From contig NZ_JARXHW010000001.1 of the NCBI RefSeq assembly GCF_031127805.1, forward strand, positions 62,001 through 126,000: a DNA stretch of 64,000 bases, given 5' to 3'. The position numbers were made by a program, and so were the translations under genes. The DNA is from Thalassobacterium maritimum (GTDB taxonomy: Bacteria; Verrucomicrobiota; Verrucomicrobiia; Opitutales; Coraliomargaritaceae). Positions within the stretch are counted from its first letter, which is position 1; each line of letters begins with the position of its first letter. This document shows, in pieces, positions 47,776 through 56,906 of this stretch. The notes under the pieces are model-generated. The model searched no databases and had not been told where the DNA came from. It was given only the letters and a program-made list of their open reading frames with translations.

Positions 47776-48237
47776 CTAGAAGCCTTTCTTGCGCAAGACG
47801 TCTTCAAGCTGTGCTTGGAAGGACTGCACATCTTCGGGGCTAGGACGGTATTCAGGGTCATCGCCAGGAATCAGGCCGAGCTGTCCTGCAGCACTGAGTT
47901 GCCAACCAAGGCTGACGCCATCGCTGAACTTCACCGTGCCACTGACCAGCGCGCCCGGGCGCATAATCGCATCCACATCAACAAATACAGAGCCATCGCC
48001 GCCCTCATCGACAAGTTCCGCCTCGGCGTTTTCGGTTTCCGCATCGACAGCGTCTTCACCCGCTTCCGGCTCGTCTTCGACCACTGCGATATCCAAGTCG
48101 TCGACCAAGAAACGCACATCCATATAAGTCATGGAAATTTCAAATTCTTCGAGCAGCGAACGCTGCACGTCGGCCAGCGAGCGGCCTGCTTGAACCCATT
48201 GTGTAACTGAGGCTTTTTGTTCGTCGGTAAGTTGCAT
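47776..48237 (-). CDS. Conserved hypothetical protein with acidic linker
   Basis: 153 aa. The N-terminal helical part (DEQKASVTQWVQAGRSLADV followed by QRSLLEEF) resembles an HTH-like or coiled region; an acidic linker (EDEPEAGEDAVDAETENAEA) separates it from a C-terminal beta part (VSGTVKFSDGVSLGWQLSA). It ends with a helix (SFQAQLEDVLRKKG). A similar layout is seen in other verrucomicrobial hypothetical proteins; the function is unknown. It is probably cytoplasmic. Confidence 0.7.
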   Translation of the reverse strand: MQLTDEQKASVTQWVQAGRSLADVQRSLLEEFEISMTYMDVRFLVDDLDIAVVEDEPEAGEDAVDAETENAEAELVDEGGDGSVFVDVDAIMRPGALVSGTVKFSDGVSLGWQLSAAGQLGLIPGDDPEYRPSPEDVQSFQAQLEDVLRKKGF

Positions 48238-48342
48238 AATCGGTCAAGTTGAAGATGCCGTGCCGCTCGTCAACCACGAAGCAGGAAATTGCAGACGAGA
48301 AGACAGCATCTGGCCCCTTGCTGCAAAGAACGAGAGAAAGTC

Positions 48343-49347
48343 CTAACCAAAGACCTGTCGCTTCAATCCATTGATTACAGACAAGTCCCCCCAATCGGCA
48401 CCTCGTAGTGCATTCACTTTCGGCGGGTGCTTTCGCCCCTTCTCCATTTGCCACGCCCCCACGAAGCCACGAACAAACTCCTTCGAACCAAAAATGGCTC
48501 CATCGGTAAAGTAGCGCACACGACAACGCAGAATCGCGTGCTTACTAAGACAGCCATCCTCTTGCTCCAACACCTTCAGAGCTTGCTGACGCGTCATCTC
48601 AGGCAAACCAGACTCCGCAGCCCGCTTACCAAAGATCAGCAAGCGATGTGACTTCAAAGCCCCCGAGACCGCAGCCTCACCGCTCTGCCTCTGGCCAAGA
48701 TAATCCCTCCAAACTCGAACCAATCCCTCTTGCGCTTTCTGATCGCCCGCGACTGCCTCTGCATAGCCACAAAAACGATAATCCTTCGGATCTTCAACGA
48801 TCCCCGCCCGCACAGAATTCAAATCAATATAGGCCGCCATCGTTTGCAGCGGGTTCCCCTTCCCTTCGACAAGAACCGACTTAAAACGCTCCGCCCATAA
48901 TGTGCCGTAGCGCTGATGCGAACGATTATACCACACAGAGAAGCGTTGCTTCACCGCCTTCATAAACTCGGAAACATCCCCCATTCGCGCGCGGAGTTTC
49001 CGGCGAATGATCTCTGCATCCTCACCGCCCGCCTCAAGAGTTTTAGCCATCTGAACAGCCGACGCTTCCTGATACTTCGTAGGCTTAGGATAAAGTATCT
49101 GATAGCGACGCATCAGCTCCCGATCAGAGACCTCCTGCCCATCAAACACACGCACCAGCACATGAAAGTGGTTCGACATAATACAGTAAGTTAAAATCTC
49201 GACTCCGGAAAATTCAGCCACTTGCCACAGCATCTTACGCAAAATCTCTTTCTCCCGGTCCTGGAACAAGCGCTCACCATTCACAGTGCGAGTCATACAA
49301 TGATAAACGGCACGGCTCCCACTCACCTTCGTCCTTCGAGTCCTCAT
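48343..49347 (-). CDS. REP-associated tyrosine transposase (RAYT, Y1/IS200-like)
   Basis: Single-strand transposase-like protein of the Y1_Tnp family, 334 aa from the ATG at 49347, which puts the conserved start MRTRRTKVSGSRAVYHCMTR first. The HUH pair is in IMSNHFHVLVRVF, and the family segment GTLWAERFKSVLVE..AAYIDLNSVRAG follows. RAYTs spread short palindromic repeats instead of themselves in many genomes. Flanking sequence (49359-49430) holds a hairpin and a 16-17 bp tandem direct repeat, possibly its recognition sites. The reading frame is intact. Confidence 0.88.
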   Translation of the reverse strand: MRTRRTKVSGSRAVYHCMTRTVNGERLFQDREKEILRKMLWQVAEFSGVEILTYCIMSNHFHVLVRVFDGQEVSDRELMRRYQILYPKPTKYQEASAVQMAKTLEAGGEDAEIIRRKLRARMGDVSEFMKAVKQRFSVWYNRSHQRYGTLWAERFKSVLVEGKGNPLQTMAAYIDLNSVRAGIVEDPKDYRFCGYAEAVAGDQKAQEGLVRVWRDYLGQRQSGEAAVSGALKSHRLLIFGKRAAESGLPEMTRQQALKVLEQEDGCLSKHAILRCRVRYFTDGAIFGSKEFVRGFVGAWQMEKGRKHPPKVNALRGADWGDLSVINGLKRQVFG

Positions 49348-49358
49348 ATATAAATGAA

Positions 49359-49430
49359 AATGCCACAACCACGGCATTCCGTCAACATTATTTAGCCTGT
49401 CCCTTTTTTAGATATGTCCCTTTTTAGATA
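49359..49430. repeat. Hairpin and tandem direct repeat upstream of the RAYT gene
   Basis: Inverted repeat AATGCC/GGCATT (49359-49378) just before the transposase start, then two tandem copies of TGTCCCTTTTTTAGATA (49398-49414 and 49415-49430, the second one T shorter). A similar layout is expected for RAYT cognate repeats. No matching copy at the other side of the gene was found by eye. Confidence 0.5.
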
Positions 49431-49714
49431 TCAACGCCCCCACAAAGCTGCTCAAGTAAACGCATACTTAGCCGAACATCCACATGGGCACACCCACTTT
49501 ACTCCGCTCTTGGCTCAATCAGGTAGAGCGATCTTCAGAAGATCGCTGAGATATTAATGGGGAATCACTCGTGAATTGTCGTTTAATTGTAGCGAATTGG
49601 CGAAGCTATTTCGAGTTGAGGCGCGCTACAACCGACGCTCGAAACCGCTTCGTGGACCTCTCTACACAATCAGCTGTTTTCTTAGACTTCTTCTGAACAT
49701 GGCTATAATGATTT
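49431..49714. other. Intergenic region with a tRNA-like palindrome
   Basis: 284 bp with no gene. It contains GGCTCAATCAGGTAGAGC, which looks like a tRNA D-arm, directly followed by the near-perfect palindrome GCGATCTTC-A-GAAGATCGC (49528-49546). No T-arm or acceptor stem follows, so it is at most a fragment. The rest shows nothing clear. Confidence 0.35.
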
Positions 49715-50824
49715 TCACAGCGCTTGCTGCGTGCGATACTTGGTTGGCGTCATGCCGGTGTCGCGTTTAAAGCTGCGACTGAAATGCGGTGCGTTACAAA
49801 AGCCTGTGAGCGCGGCGATGGTTTCGATGGGTTCTTGGGTGGTGCTGAGGAGTTTGCGGGCTTCGGCGATGCGGCTGCGGATTAAGTATTCGCGTATGCT
49901 GCTGTGCATTTGCGCGCGAAAGCGCAGCTCCAGGAGGCGACGACTCACCCCGAGGTGTTCGGCGATTTCGAGGGTGCCGATGGAACGGCGCAAATGAGTG
50001 GCGATGTAAGCCAGCGCTTGCCTGACCAGCGGGTCGGTGGCGGCCAAGGCATCGGTGCTTTGGCGCACGGTGATGCCTTGCGGGGGGATCAACTTGAGGC
50101 GCTCCGCGAGGGGTTCGCCCTTTATGATTTGATCCAACATGGCGGCTCCTTCGTAGCCGATGCGCGCAAGATCGTAGCGCACACTGGAGAGCGTGACCCA
50201 CTGGCTCTCGCAGATCAGTGCGTTGTCATCGGCCCCCAAGAGTGCGACGTCGTCGGGAATGCGCAGTCCGGCTTCATGGCAGAGGTGCGCCAACCAGGCG
50301 GTATCGTAATCGCTTTTAGTGTAGATGGCACAGGGCTTGGGTAAATCCAGCAAGCGCTGTGTGATGTAAACGGGATCCTGCGCCTTGACGGTATCGAGTC
50401 GCACACAATCAATACCGGCAGCGGCCAGCGTGTCACGATACGCCTGATAGCGGGTGCGACTGACTGGGTTGATCGCCAGCCCGAACCAGGCGCAGTTCTG
50501 GTGCCCGAGTGCTATAAAATGCTCCGCACCGAGGTGCCCCAGCGCGGTATTGTCCGCAGCCACCCGGGGCAGATCAATGTCTTCACGCCAGATCGACAGG
50601 TCGACCGTCGGCACATCGGCTTTCAAAACAAATTCTTCCAGCTGACGACTGAAATTCAGCGAGGTAATGATGCCGTCGCCCTTCCAGTGCTCAGGCAGCT
50701 GAAAATCCTTGAGAATACTGACATCCAAGTGCCAGCCATGCTGCCCCGCATAACGTGCGATGCCTTCATGCGCGGCTTGATCGTAACTGCCCAAAACCAT
50801 CAAAATATGCTTCCTGCGTGCCAT
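49715..50824 (-). CDS. XylR-type regulator: sugar-binding domain plus AraC HTH
   Basis: 369 aa from the ATG at 50824 (the longer frame to 50860 lacks a family match). The N-terminal LacI/periplasmic-binding-type domain (KHILMVLGSYDQAAHEGIAR; ALLGADDNALICESQWVTLS) is fused to a C-terminal AraC-type double HTH (IGTLEIAEHLGVSRRLLELR..SRSFKRDTGMTPTKYRTQ). E. coli XylR has this build. It is divergent from KDG kinase and aldolase and 146 bp away, so it most likely senses a sugar-acid intermediate and controls those genes. Effector unknown. Confidence 0.88.
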   Translation of the reverse strand: MARRKHILMVLGSYDQAAHEGIARYAGQHGWHLDVSILKDFQLPEHWKGDGIITSLNFSRQLEEFVLKADVPTVDLSIWREDIDLPRVAADNTALGHLGAEHFIALGHQNCAWFGLAINPVSRTRYQAYRDTLAAAGIDCVRLDTVKAQDPVYITQRLLDLPKPCAIYTKSDYDTAWLAHLCHEAGLRIPDDVALLGADDNALICESQWVTLSSVRYDLARIGYEGAAMLDQIIKGEPLAERLKLIPPQGITVRQSTDALAATDPLVRQALAYIATHLRRSIGTLEIAEHLGVSRRLLELRFRAQMHSSIREYLIRSRIAEARKLLSTTQEPIETIAALTGFCNAPHFSRSFKRDTGMTPTKYRTQQAL

Positions 50825-50828
50825 TTGC

Positions 50829-50864
50829 GCAAAAGTGCAAATCTTTCTAGCAATATGCAATTTT
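50829..50864 (+). promoter_or_regulatory. Candidate regulator operator, two direct repeats
   Basis: GCAAAAGTGCAA (from 50829) and GCAATATGCAA (from 50850) are direct repeats whose starts are 21 bp apart, two helix turns, the spacing typical of AraC-family sites. Each has a GCAA-N3/4-GCAA form. They lie in the divergent promoter region between regulator and kinase genes. By eye only. Confidence 0.35.
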
Positions 50865-50970
50865 TATCTTAAAGGCCTGCGGCGTATGTTGATCGTTTTT
50901 ACACAATCCCGGTCGTCCTTTTTTAAGCAAAGGCGCGGCTGCAATCAATGTCCCCACAACTAGTTCTCTT

Positions 50971-52068
50971 ATGGCTATCGATATCAAATCCCCTGACTCA
51001 TGTGAATACGGCTGCATCTCGCTCGGCGAGGTGATGCTACGCCTCGACCCCGGCGAAGGCCGCGTCCACACTACGCGCCAATTTACAGCCTGGGAAGGCG
51101 GCGGCGAATACAATGTCGCCCGCGGCTTGCGTCGCTGCTTTGGTCTGAAGACCGCGGTGGTCACTGCGTTTGCGGACAATCCTGTCGGTCGCTTGGTAGA
51201 AGACTTCATCCTACAAGGCGGCGTCGACACTGACTTCATCAAATGGGTGGAGTACGACGGCATCGGCCGCGAGGTGCGCAACGGCCTGAACTTCACCGAG
51301 CGCGGCTTCGGCATCCGTGGTGCTGTCGGCTGTCCCGACCGCGGCAACACCGCCGCCAGCCAGCTCAAGCCCGGCGACATCGACTGGGAAGAGATCTTCG
51401 GCAAGCGCGGCGCACAGTGGTTCCACACTGGCGGCATCTACGCAGCGCTCAGCGCCACCACGCCAGACGTCGTCTTGGAAGCAGTCAAGTGTGCGAAGAA
51501 GCACGGCACCATCGTCAGTTACGATTTGAATTACCGCCCATCACTCTGGAAGGACTTCGGCGGCCTCGCTAAGTGCCAGGAAGTGAATCGCGAGATTGCG
51601 CAATATGTCGACGTGATGATCGGCAACGAAGAAGACTTCACCGCCTGCCTCGGCTTCGAGGTCGAGGGCGTGGATGAGAATATCTCCCACATCCCAGTGG
51701 AAGCCTTCAAAAAGATGATCGGCACCGCCATCAAGCAGTTCCCGAATTTCAAGGCCACTGCAACCACCTTGCGCGCAGTGAAGACCGCCACTGTTAACGA
51801 CTGGGCCGCCATGGTCTGGCACGACGGCGAATTCTACGAATCCATGCAGTTCCCTGAGTTGGAGATCATGGACCGCGTGGGCGGCGGCGACAGTTTCGCC
51901 TCGGGCCTGATTTACGGTTTCCTTTCCGAAAATGATCCCCAGGAAGCGGTCGACTACGGCTGTGTGCACGGCGCCCTCGCCATGACCACTCCCGGCGACA
52001 CCACCATGGCCTCGCTCAAGGAAGTGAAAAAGATCAAAGCCGGCGGCGGCGCTCGCGTGGATCGCTAG
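50971..52068 (+). CDS. kdgK: 2-keto-3-deoxygluconate kinase (PfkB family)
   Basis: Phosphorylates KDG to KDPG, 365 aa, slightly longer than usual. PfkB/ribokinase fold: LGEVMLRLDPGEGRVHTTRQ at the N-terminus, substrate-site segment GGGEYNVARGLRRCFG, and the catalytic segment DRVGGGDSFASGLIYG with the anion-hole GGGD Asp. The link to the aldolase downstream and the sugar-acid-type regulator makes KDG the likely substrate; another 2-keto-3-deoxy acid is possible. It is followed 126 bp later by the aldolase gene. Confidence 0.85.
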   Translation: MAIDIKSPDSCEYGCISLGEVMLRLDPGEGRVHTTRQFTAWEGGGEYNVARGLRRCFGLKTAVVTAFADNPVGRLVEDFILQGGVDTDFIKWVEYDGIGREVRNGLNFTERGFGIRGAVGCPDRGNTAASQLKPGDIDWEEIFGKRGAQWFHTGGIYAALSATTPDVVLEAVKCAKKHGTIVSYDLNYRPSLWKDFGGLAKCQEVNREIAQYVDVMIGNEEDFTACLGFEVEGVDENISHIPVEAFKKMIGTAIKQFPNFKATATTLRAVKTATVNDWAAMVWHDGEFYESMQFPELEIMDRVGGGDSFASGLIYGFLSENDPQEAVDYGCVHGALAMTTPGDTTMASLKEVKKIKAGGGARVDR

Positions 52069-52069
52069 A

Positions 52070-52189
52070 GAACATCGAACGTTGAACTTCCAACGTCGAA
52101 TGCTGAACCTTGCTTCAGCACTCAAATCTAGTTTCTAAAATCTCTCATTCATTCAAAATTCAAAGTTGGACGTTCAATGTTCGACGTTT
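52070..52189. repeat. Inverted pair of heptamer arrays between kdgK and eda
   Basis: The left arm (52070-52111) has six units (GAACATC, GAACGTT, GAACTTC, CAACGTC, GAATGCT, GAACCTT). The right arm (52148-52189) has six units (TTCATTC, AAAATTC, AAAGTTG, GACGTTC, AATGTTC, GACGTTT). The right arm is the approximate reverse complement of the left: about 30 of the first 38 positions pair, with a 36-nt loop. In RNA this would be a long stem ending 5 bp before the aldolase ATG. Confidence 0.75.
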
Positions 52190-52194
52190 CCCCC

Positions 52195-52818
52195 ATGTCT
52201 GATCTACACAAATTCCCTGTCATCCCTGTCATCGTGCTCGACGATGCCAACGACGCCGAACCACTCGCCGAAGCGCTGCTGGCCGGTGGCCTCAACATTA
52301 TCGAAGTCACCTTCCGCACCGCGGCTGCAGCGGAATCCATTGAGCGCATCGCGAAGGCCTTCCCTGAAATGCAGGTCGGCGCCGGCACCGTGGTGACGCC
52401 CGAGCAAGCCAAGCGCGCGATCGATGCCGGCAGTAAGTTCGGCCTCGCACCGGGCACCGATCCGGAAACGATCGCTGATTTCAAGCAACAAGGGGTGCCC
52501 TTCATACCCGGCATCATGACGCCCAGTGACATCCAAGCCGCCGTCAAAGCAGGCTGCACTTCGCTCAAGTTCTTTCCCGCAGGCGCAGCGGGCGGCCCCA
52601 AGCTGCTTAAAGCAATGGCCGCACCCTACGCCAACCTGGGCATTAAATTTTGCCCCACAGGCGGCGTGACGCTCGACAACATGAACGACTACCTCTCGCT
52701 ACCCGAGGTCTTCGCCATCGGTGGCACATGGCTCGCCACCAAAGCGCAGATCCAAGCGAAAGAATGGGGCACCATTACCCAGCAGGTGAAAGACGCACTG
52801 GCCAAGGCTTCGGTGTAA
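52195..52818 (+). CDS. eda: KDPG/KHG aldolase
   Basis: Splits KDPG to pyruvate and glyceraldehyde-3-phosphate, 207 aa, class I trimeric lyase. The start ATG at 52195 is used since an earlier frame start at 52177 lies in the inverted repeat. Conserved: Glu in IIEVTFRTAAA, FVPGI-like IPGIMTPSDI, the Schiff-base Lys in SLKFFPAGAAGG, and phosphate-binding CPTGGVTLDN. It follows kdgK, forming the last two steps of the Entner-Doudoroff-type branch. Confidence 0.94.
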   Translation: MSDLHKFPVIPVIVLDDANDAEPLAEALLAGGLNIIEVTFRTAAAAESIERIAKAFPEMQVGAGTVVTPEQAKRAIDAGSKFGLAPGTDPETIADFKQQGVPFIPGIMTPSDIQAAVKAGCTSLKFFPAGAAGGPKLLKAMAAPYANLGIKFCPTGGVTLDNMNDYLSLPEVFAIGGTWLATKAQIQAKEWGTITQQVKDALAKASV

Positions 52819-52891
52819 TACCGCTTGACCGTCTAGGCGCGGCTTCTATGTTCGCCTGCATTCACTTAATATGTATTGCTTGCGCACATCT

Positions 52892-53884
52892 ATGAAGCAT
52901 CTTCGCCTCTTCAGCTCTTTATTGCTCACCACCTGCTTGTTTCAGTCCAGTCTGCAGGCCCAACTCGCGCCCGATCCCGAATTGCTTCGACTCGGCAATG
53001 GCATTGCAGCCATCGCCGAAGGGCAGATTATCACCGTCGAAGCACTGCGCCGCGAACTAGAGCCCATCATTCCTCGCCTACGCACCGAATCCAAGAGTGC
53101 GGAAGAATTTTCCAAGCGCATCGATCAGCTGAGTAAGGAAGTGCTGCAAAACATGATCGACCGCATCATCATCGTGAAGGCGGCCGAGGAGAAGGGGCTG
53201 ATGATCCCGCCATCTTATATCGAGCAGGAGTATGACGATGTGATCCAGCGCGATTTTGGGGGCGACCGTGGACGCTTTCTCGAGTATCTGCGCGCGCGTG
53301 GCGAAACTGCGCGCGACTTCCGCAAAGACATTTACAAGCGTGTGGTCGTGAACGTGATGCGTCAAGAATCGCGCCGATCTCAATCCGAAGTCAGCCCGGA
53401 GCGCATCGAAGAATTCTACGTAAAGAACAAGATACGTTTCTACCAAGAAGAAGCCCTACACTTACGCCAAATCATCCTGACACCACTCGCCGACGAAGGC
53501 TTAGTCACACTACGCCAAACTGCCAAGAAGGTGATCGACGAGCTCAATAGCGGAGCCAACTTTGGCGACGTCGCCCGCAAATACAGTCAGGATGAAATGA
53601 GCCGCAATGGTGGCGACTGGGGCTGGATCGAGCGCAAAGACATTCGGAAAGAGCTCAGCGACGCGGCCTTCGAACTATCCGCGGGCAATTATAGCCAGCC
53701 AATTGAAATTGAGGGCACCATCTTCATCCTCTACGCAGAGGACAAGCGAGAAGAAATGATTCAACCCATCGTGCAAGTGCGTGACATCATCGAAAACGTG
53801 CTGATCGGTGAGATCGCTCGCGAGACACAAGAGAAATGGCTGCAAGAAGTGCGTAACGAAGCCTACGTGCGCTACTTCTTATAG
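52892..53884 (+). CDS. SurA-like periplasmic peptidyl-prolyl isomerase
   Basis: 330 aa from the ATG at 52892, giving a Sec signal peptide (MKHLRLFSSLLLTTCLFQSS). The SurA N-domain (IAAIAEGQIITVEALRRELE..IDRIIIVKAAEEKGLMIPPS) is followed by one PpiC/parvulin domain (ALHLRQIILTP..NGGDWGWIERKDIRKELS..IFILYAEDKREE). It assists outer-membrane protein folding; parvulin activity is likely but not certain. It stands alone and is convergent with rlmN. Confidence 0.86.
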   Translation: MKHLRLFSSLLLTTCLFQSSLQAQLAPDPELLRLGNGIAAIAEGQIITVEALRRELEPIIPRLRTESKSAEEFSKRIDQLSKEVLQNMIDRIIIVKAAEEKGLMIPPSYIEQEYDDVIQRDFGGDRGRFLEYLRARGETARDFRKDIYKRVVVNVMRQESRRSQSEVSPERIEEFYVKNKIRFYQEEALHLRQIILTPLADEGLVTLRQTAKKVIDELNSGANFGDVARKYSQDEMSRNGGDWGWIERKDIRKELSDAAFELSAGNYSQPIEIEGTIFILYAEDKREEMIQPIVQVRDIIENVLIGEIARETQEKWLQEVRNEAYVRYFL

Positions 53885-53899
53885 GCGATTATTCGCCTA
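53882..53899 (+). terminator. Short hairpin at the foldase stop codon
   Basis: TAGGCGA / TCGCCTA with a 4-nt loop includes the stop codon of the foldase gene. There is no T run; it may slow or stop convergent transcription only weakly. Confidence 0.35.
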
Positions 53900-53949
53900 C
53901 ATTCCCGCCTTAAAGCAAGTCAGCGCCCAAGGCAGCAATCTGATCTGTT

Positions 53950-55059
<1,110 letters not shown>

Positions 55060-55150
55060 GCAGGGGAACTTGCACGCTTTATTCAGAAATTCCACTGCAA
55101 ATTTCGTGTTGCAAAAATCAGATAGTGCTCTAGCGTTCACATGCAAGATT

Positions 55151-55870
55151 ATGAGTGTCATTTATTCAAGCAATCGCCGCATTAAAGACATGCTGGCGAG
55201 CGAGCGTCCGCAAGAGCGCTTGGAAAAGCTTGGAGTGGAAGCGCTCAGCGACCGCGAATTACTAGCGATGATCCTACGCAGCGGCCCTCCTGGTGTGGAT
55301 GTGGTGAGCATGTCTGAAGAACTGCTCCACAAGGCTGGCAGCCTCACGCATCTACTGCGCTGGTCCGCCAAGGATTTTCAGCAGATACGAGGCATCGGCA
55401 AAGTAAAGGCACTGCAGCTGATCTCCGTGATGCAATTCGCCAAGCGCATCTTAACCGAAGACATGGGCAACGAGGTCATCTTCGACAGCTCGGCCATGGT
55501 TGCCCGCCATTTTCGTCCATTAGTCGCGGGCGAAGAAATCGAACGCTTTTGGGTGCTCTGCCTCGACCGCAAGAACCGCCTAATCAAGCGTGAAGAAGTG
55601 ACCAAAGGGACGGCTACGAATTGCCTGGCGCACCCGCGTGAAGTCTTTCGCGAGGCCATTAAGCAAGGCGCCACAGCCATCATCGCCGTGCACAACCACC
55701 CCAGCGGCGATCCAGCCCCCAGCCGCGCCGACATACAAGTCACACGCCAACTGCGCGAATCCGCCAAAGTCATCGGCATCGACCTGCACGACCACGTCAT
55801 CGTCGGGCACAAAGCCCACGACCCGCAGGGGCTCGGCTACTACAGTTTCAACGAAGCCGGCCTCATCTAG
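55151..55870 (+). CDS. radC: RadC-family JAMM protein
   Basis: 239 aa from ATG 55151 (the earlier frame start 55070 lies in the divergent promoter region). The N-terminal UPF0758 helix-hairpin-helix (LGVEALSDRELLAMILRSG; QQIRGIGKVKALQL) is followed by the JAMM metal site AIIAVHNHPSGDPAPSRAD (His-x-His..Asp). Despite the name, its role in repair is uncertain; it is often tied to mobile elements and defence. A heptamer array lies after its stop. Confidence 0.92.
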   Translation: MSVIYSSNRRIKDMLASERPQERLEKLGVEALSDRELLAMILRSGPPGVDVVSMSEELLHKAGSLTHLLRWSAKDFQQIRGIGKVKALQLISVMQFAKRILTEDMGNEVIFDSSAMVARHFRPLVAGEEIERFWVLCLDRKNRLIKREEVTKGTATNCLAHPREVFREAIKQGATAIIAVHNHPSGDPAPSRADIQVTRQLRESAKVIGIDLHDHVIVGHKAHDPQGLGYYSFNEAGLI

Positions 55871-55905
55871 CCTCCGCACTCACGGCCCCACCCTCGAGTC
55901 CTCCG

Positions 55906-55989
55906 CCCTCAGCTCTTAGCCCTCAGCCCTCAGCCCTCAGCTCTTAGCTCTTAGCCCTCAGCCCTCAGCTCTTAGCTCTTAGCCCTCAA
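55906..55989. repeat. Twelve-unit heptamer array H5
   Basis: Twelve 7-bp units made of two types, CCCTCAG and CTCTTAG, in the order A B A A A B B A A B B A (last unit CCCTCAA). It lies between the radC stop and the stop codon of the convergent methyltransferase gene. It is the longest and cleanest heptamer array here. It has no spacers and so is not CRISPR. Confidence 0.9.
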
Positions 55990-55992
55990 GTT

Positions 55993-56751
55993 TCAGCCCT
56001 GTGGCTTCTGCACCACCCAAAAGCGGCAGTCGTCAGAAAAGGCTTCCACCTGCGCGGACTCTTGCCCCAATTCACTGCGCATGACTGAAGCTTCGACATG
56101 GAAGCCTACTTTAGCTAGCAGCGCTTGCATCTCGGCCACGGTCGGCACATGCATAAAGTGCGCCCCATGATCGGTCGCCTCAGTGCGATCACCAAAGTCG
56201 TCAAGTTCCGGTTTTTCCGTGCCATACTCCCAGCGCAGCGTTTCCGCCTGCCAAAAGTCGCGATGTGCGGAACGCTCACGATCGTGTGTGGTAAATACAA
56301 ACCAGGCACCCGGACGAATCACACGCAGAATCTCCCGCAGCGCACGCTCACGCTGCTCCAACTGGGGAATCTGCATCAGCCCATTGAAACCAAAAATCGC
56401 GCCATCGAAGACATTGTCCTCAAATTCAAGTCGCGTCGCATCGCACACGCGGCAATGAATCGTATAGTCTAAGCGCTTCGCCAAATCCTGCGCCTGCTTC
56501 ACCATCGTGCGCGCATAATCGGTAGCTAAAATATGTCGATAGCCCAGCTCATACAGACCGATCGCGATACGCCCCGCGCCACAGCCCAACTCTAAGAGCG
56601 AATCTTCCGGCGAAAAGATACGGGTAAAAATCTTCTCCTCCGATGCCCAAAGCCCAAGATCGGCCGCAGCTTGCGCGTAGTAGTTCACAACTCCCTGCGA
56701 ATCGAAATATGCCTTTACCTCTTTGACGTCCATGGCTGCAGTCAAATCCAT
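55993..56751 (-). CDS. SAM-dependent methyltransferase (class I)
   Basis: 252 aa from ATG 56751; alternative ATG 56733 (6 codons later) also fits. The longer frame to 56886 overlaps the divergent gene's promoter. The SAM motifs are LLELGCGAGRIAIGLYELGY, ILATDYARTMVKQAQDL, DNVFDGAIFGFNGLMQIPQL. It is a Methyltransf_11/25-type enzyme, substrate unknown. It lies divergent from the membrane system at 56907. Confidence 0.82.
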   Translation of the reverse strand: MDLTAAMDVKEVKAYFDSQGVVNYYAQAAADLGLWASEEKIFTRIFSPEDSLLELGCGAGRIAIGLYELGYRHILATDYARTMVKQAQDLAKRLDYTIHCRVCDATRLEFEDNVFDGAIFGFNGLMQIPQLEQRERALREILRVIRPGAWFVFTTHDRERSAHRDFWQAETLRWEYGTEKPELDDFGDRTEATDHGAHFMHVPTVAEMQALLAKVGFHVEASVMRSELGQESAQVEAFSDDCRFWVVQKPQG

Positions 56752-56906
56752 GCATCCATGCTGGCAAATCGAAAGCGCAAGAGAATCTTGCCTCCACCCC
56801 AACCACCCCCACTCGAATGCAAAATAATCCGCTTGGATGCCTCCGATACGGCTTTGTAGGGTTGCCAGTGGAACGAAAGGGTTCATTTTCGTGACTCATT
56901 CGATTC

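Noticed and set aside
49511..49550. tRNA-like D-arm and anticodon-like palindrome
   Set aside because: No acceptor stem, T-arm or CCA follows; the palindrome has a 1-nt centre, so it is not an intact tRNA.
55906..55989. CRISPR array
   Set aside because: Tandem 7-bp units without spacers, no cas genes.
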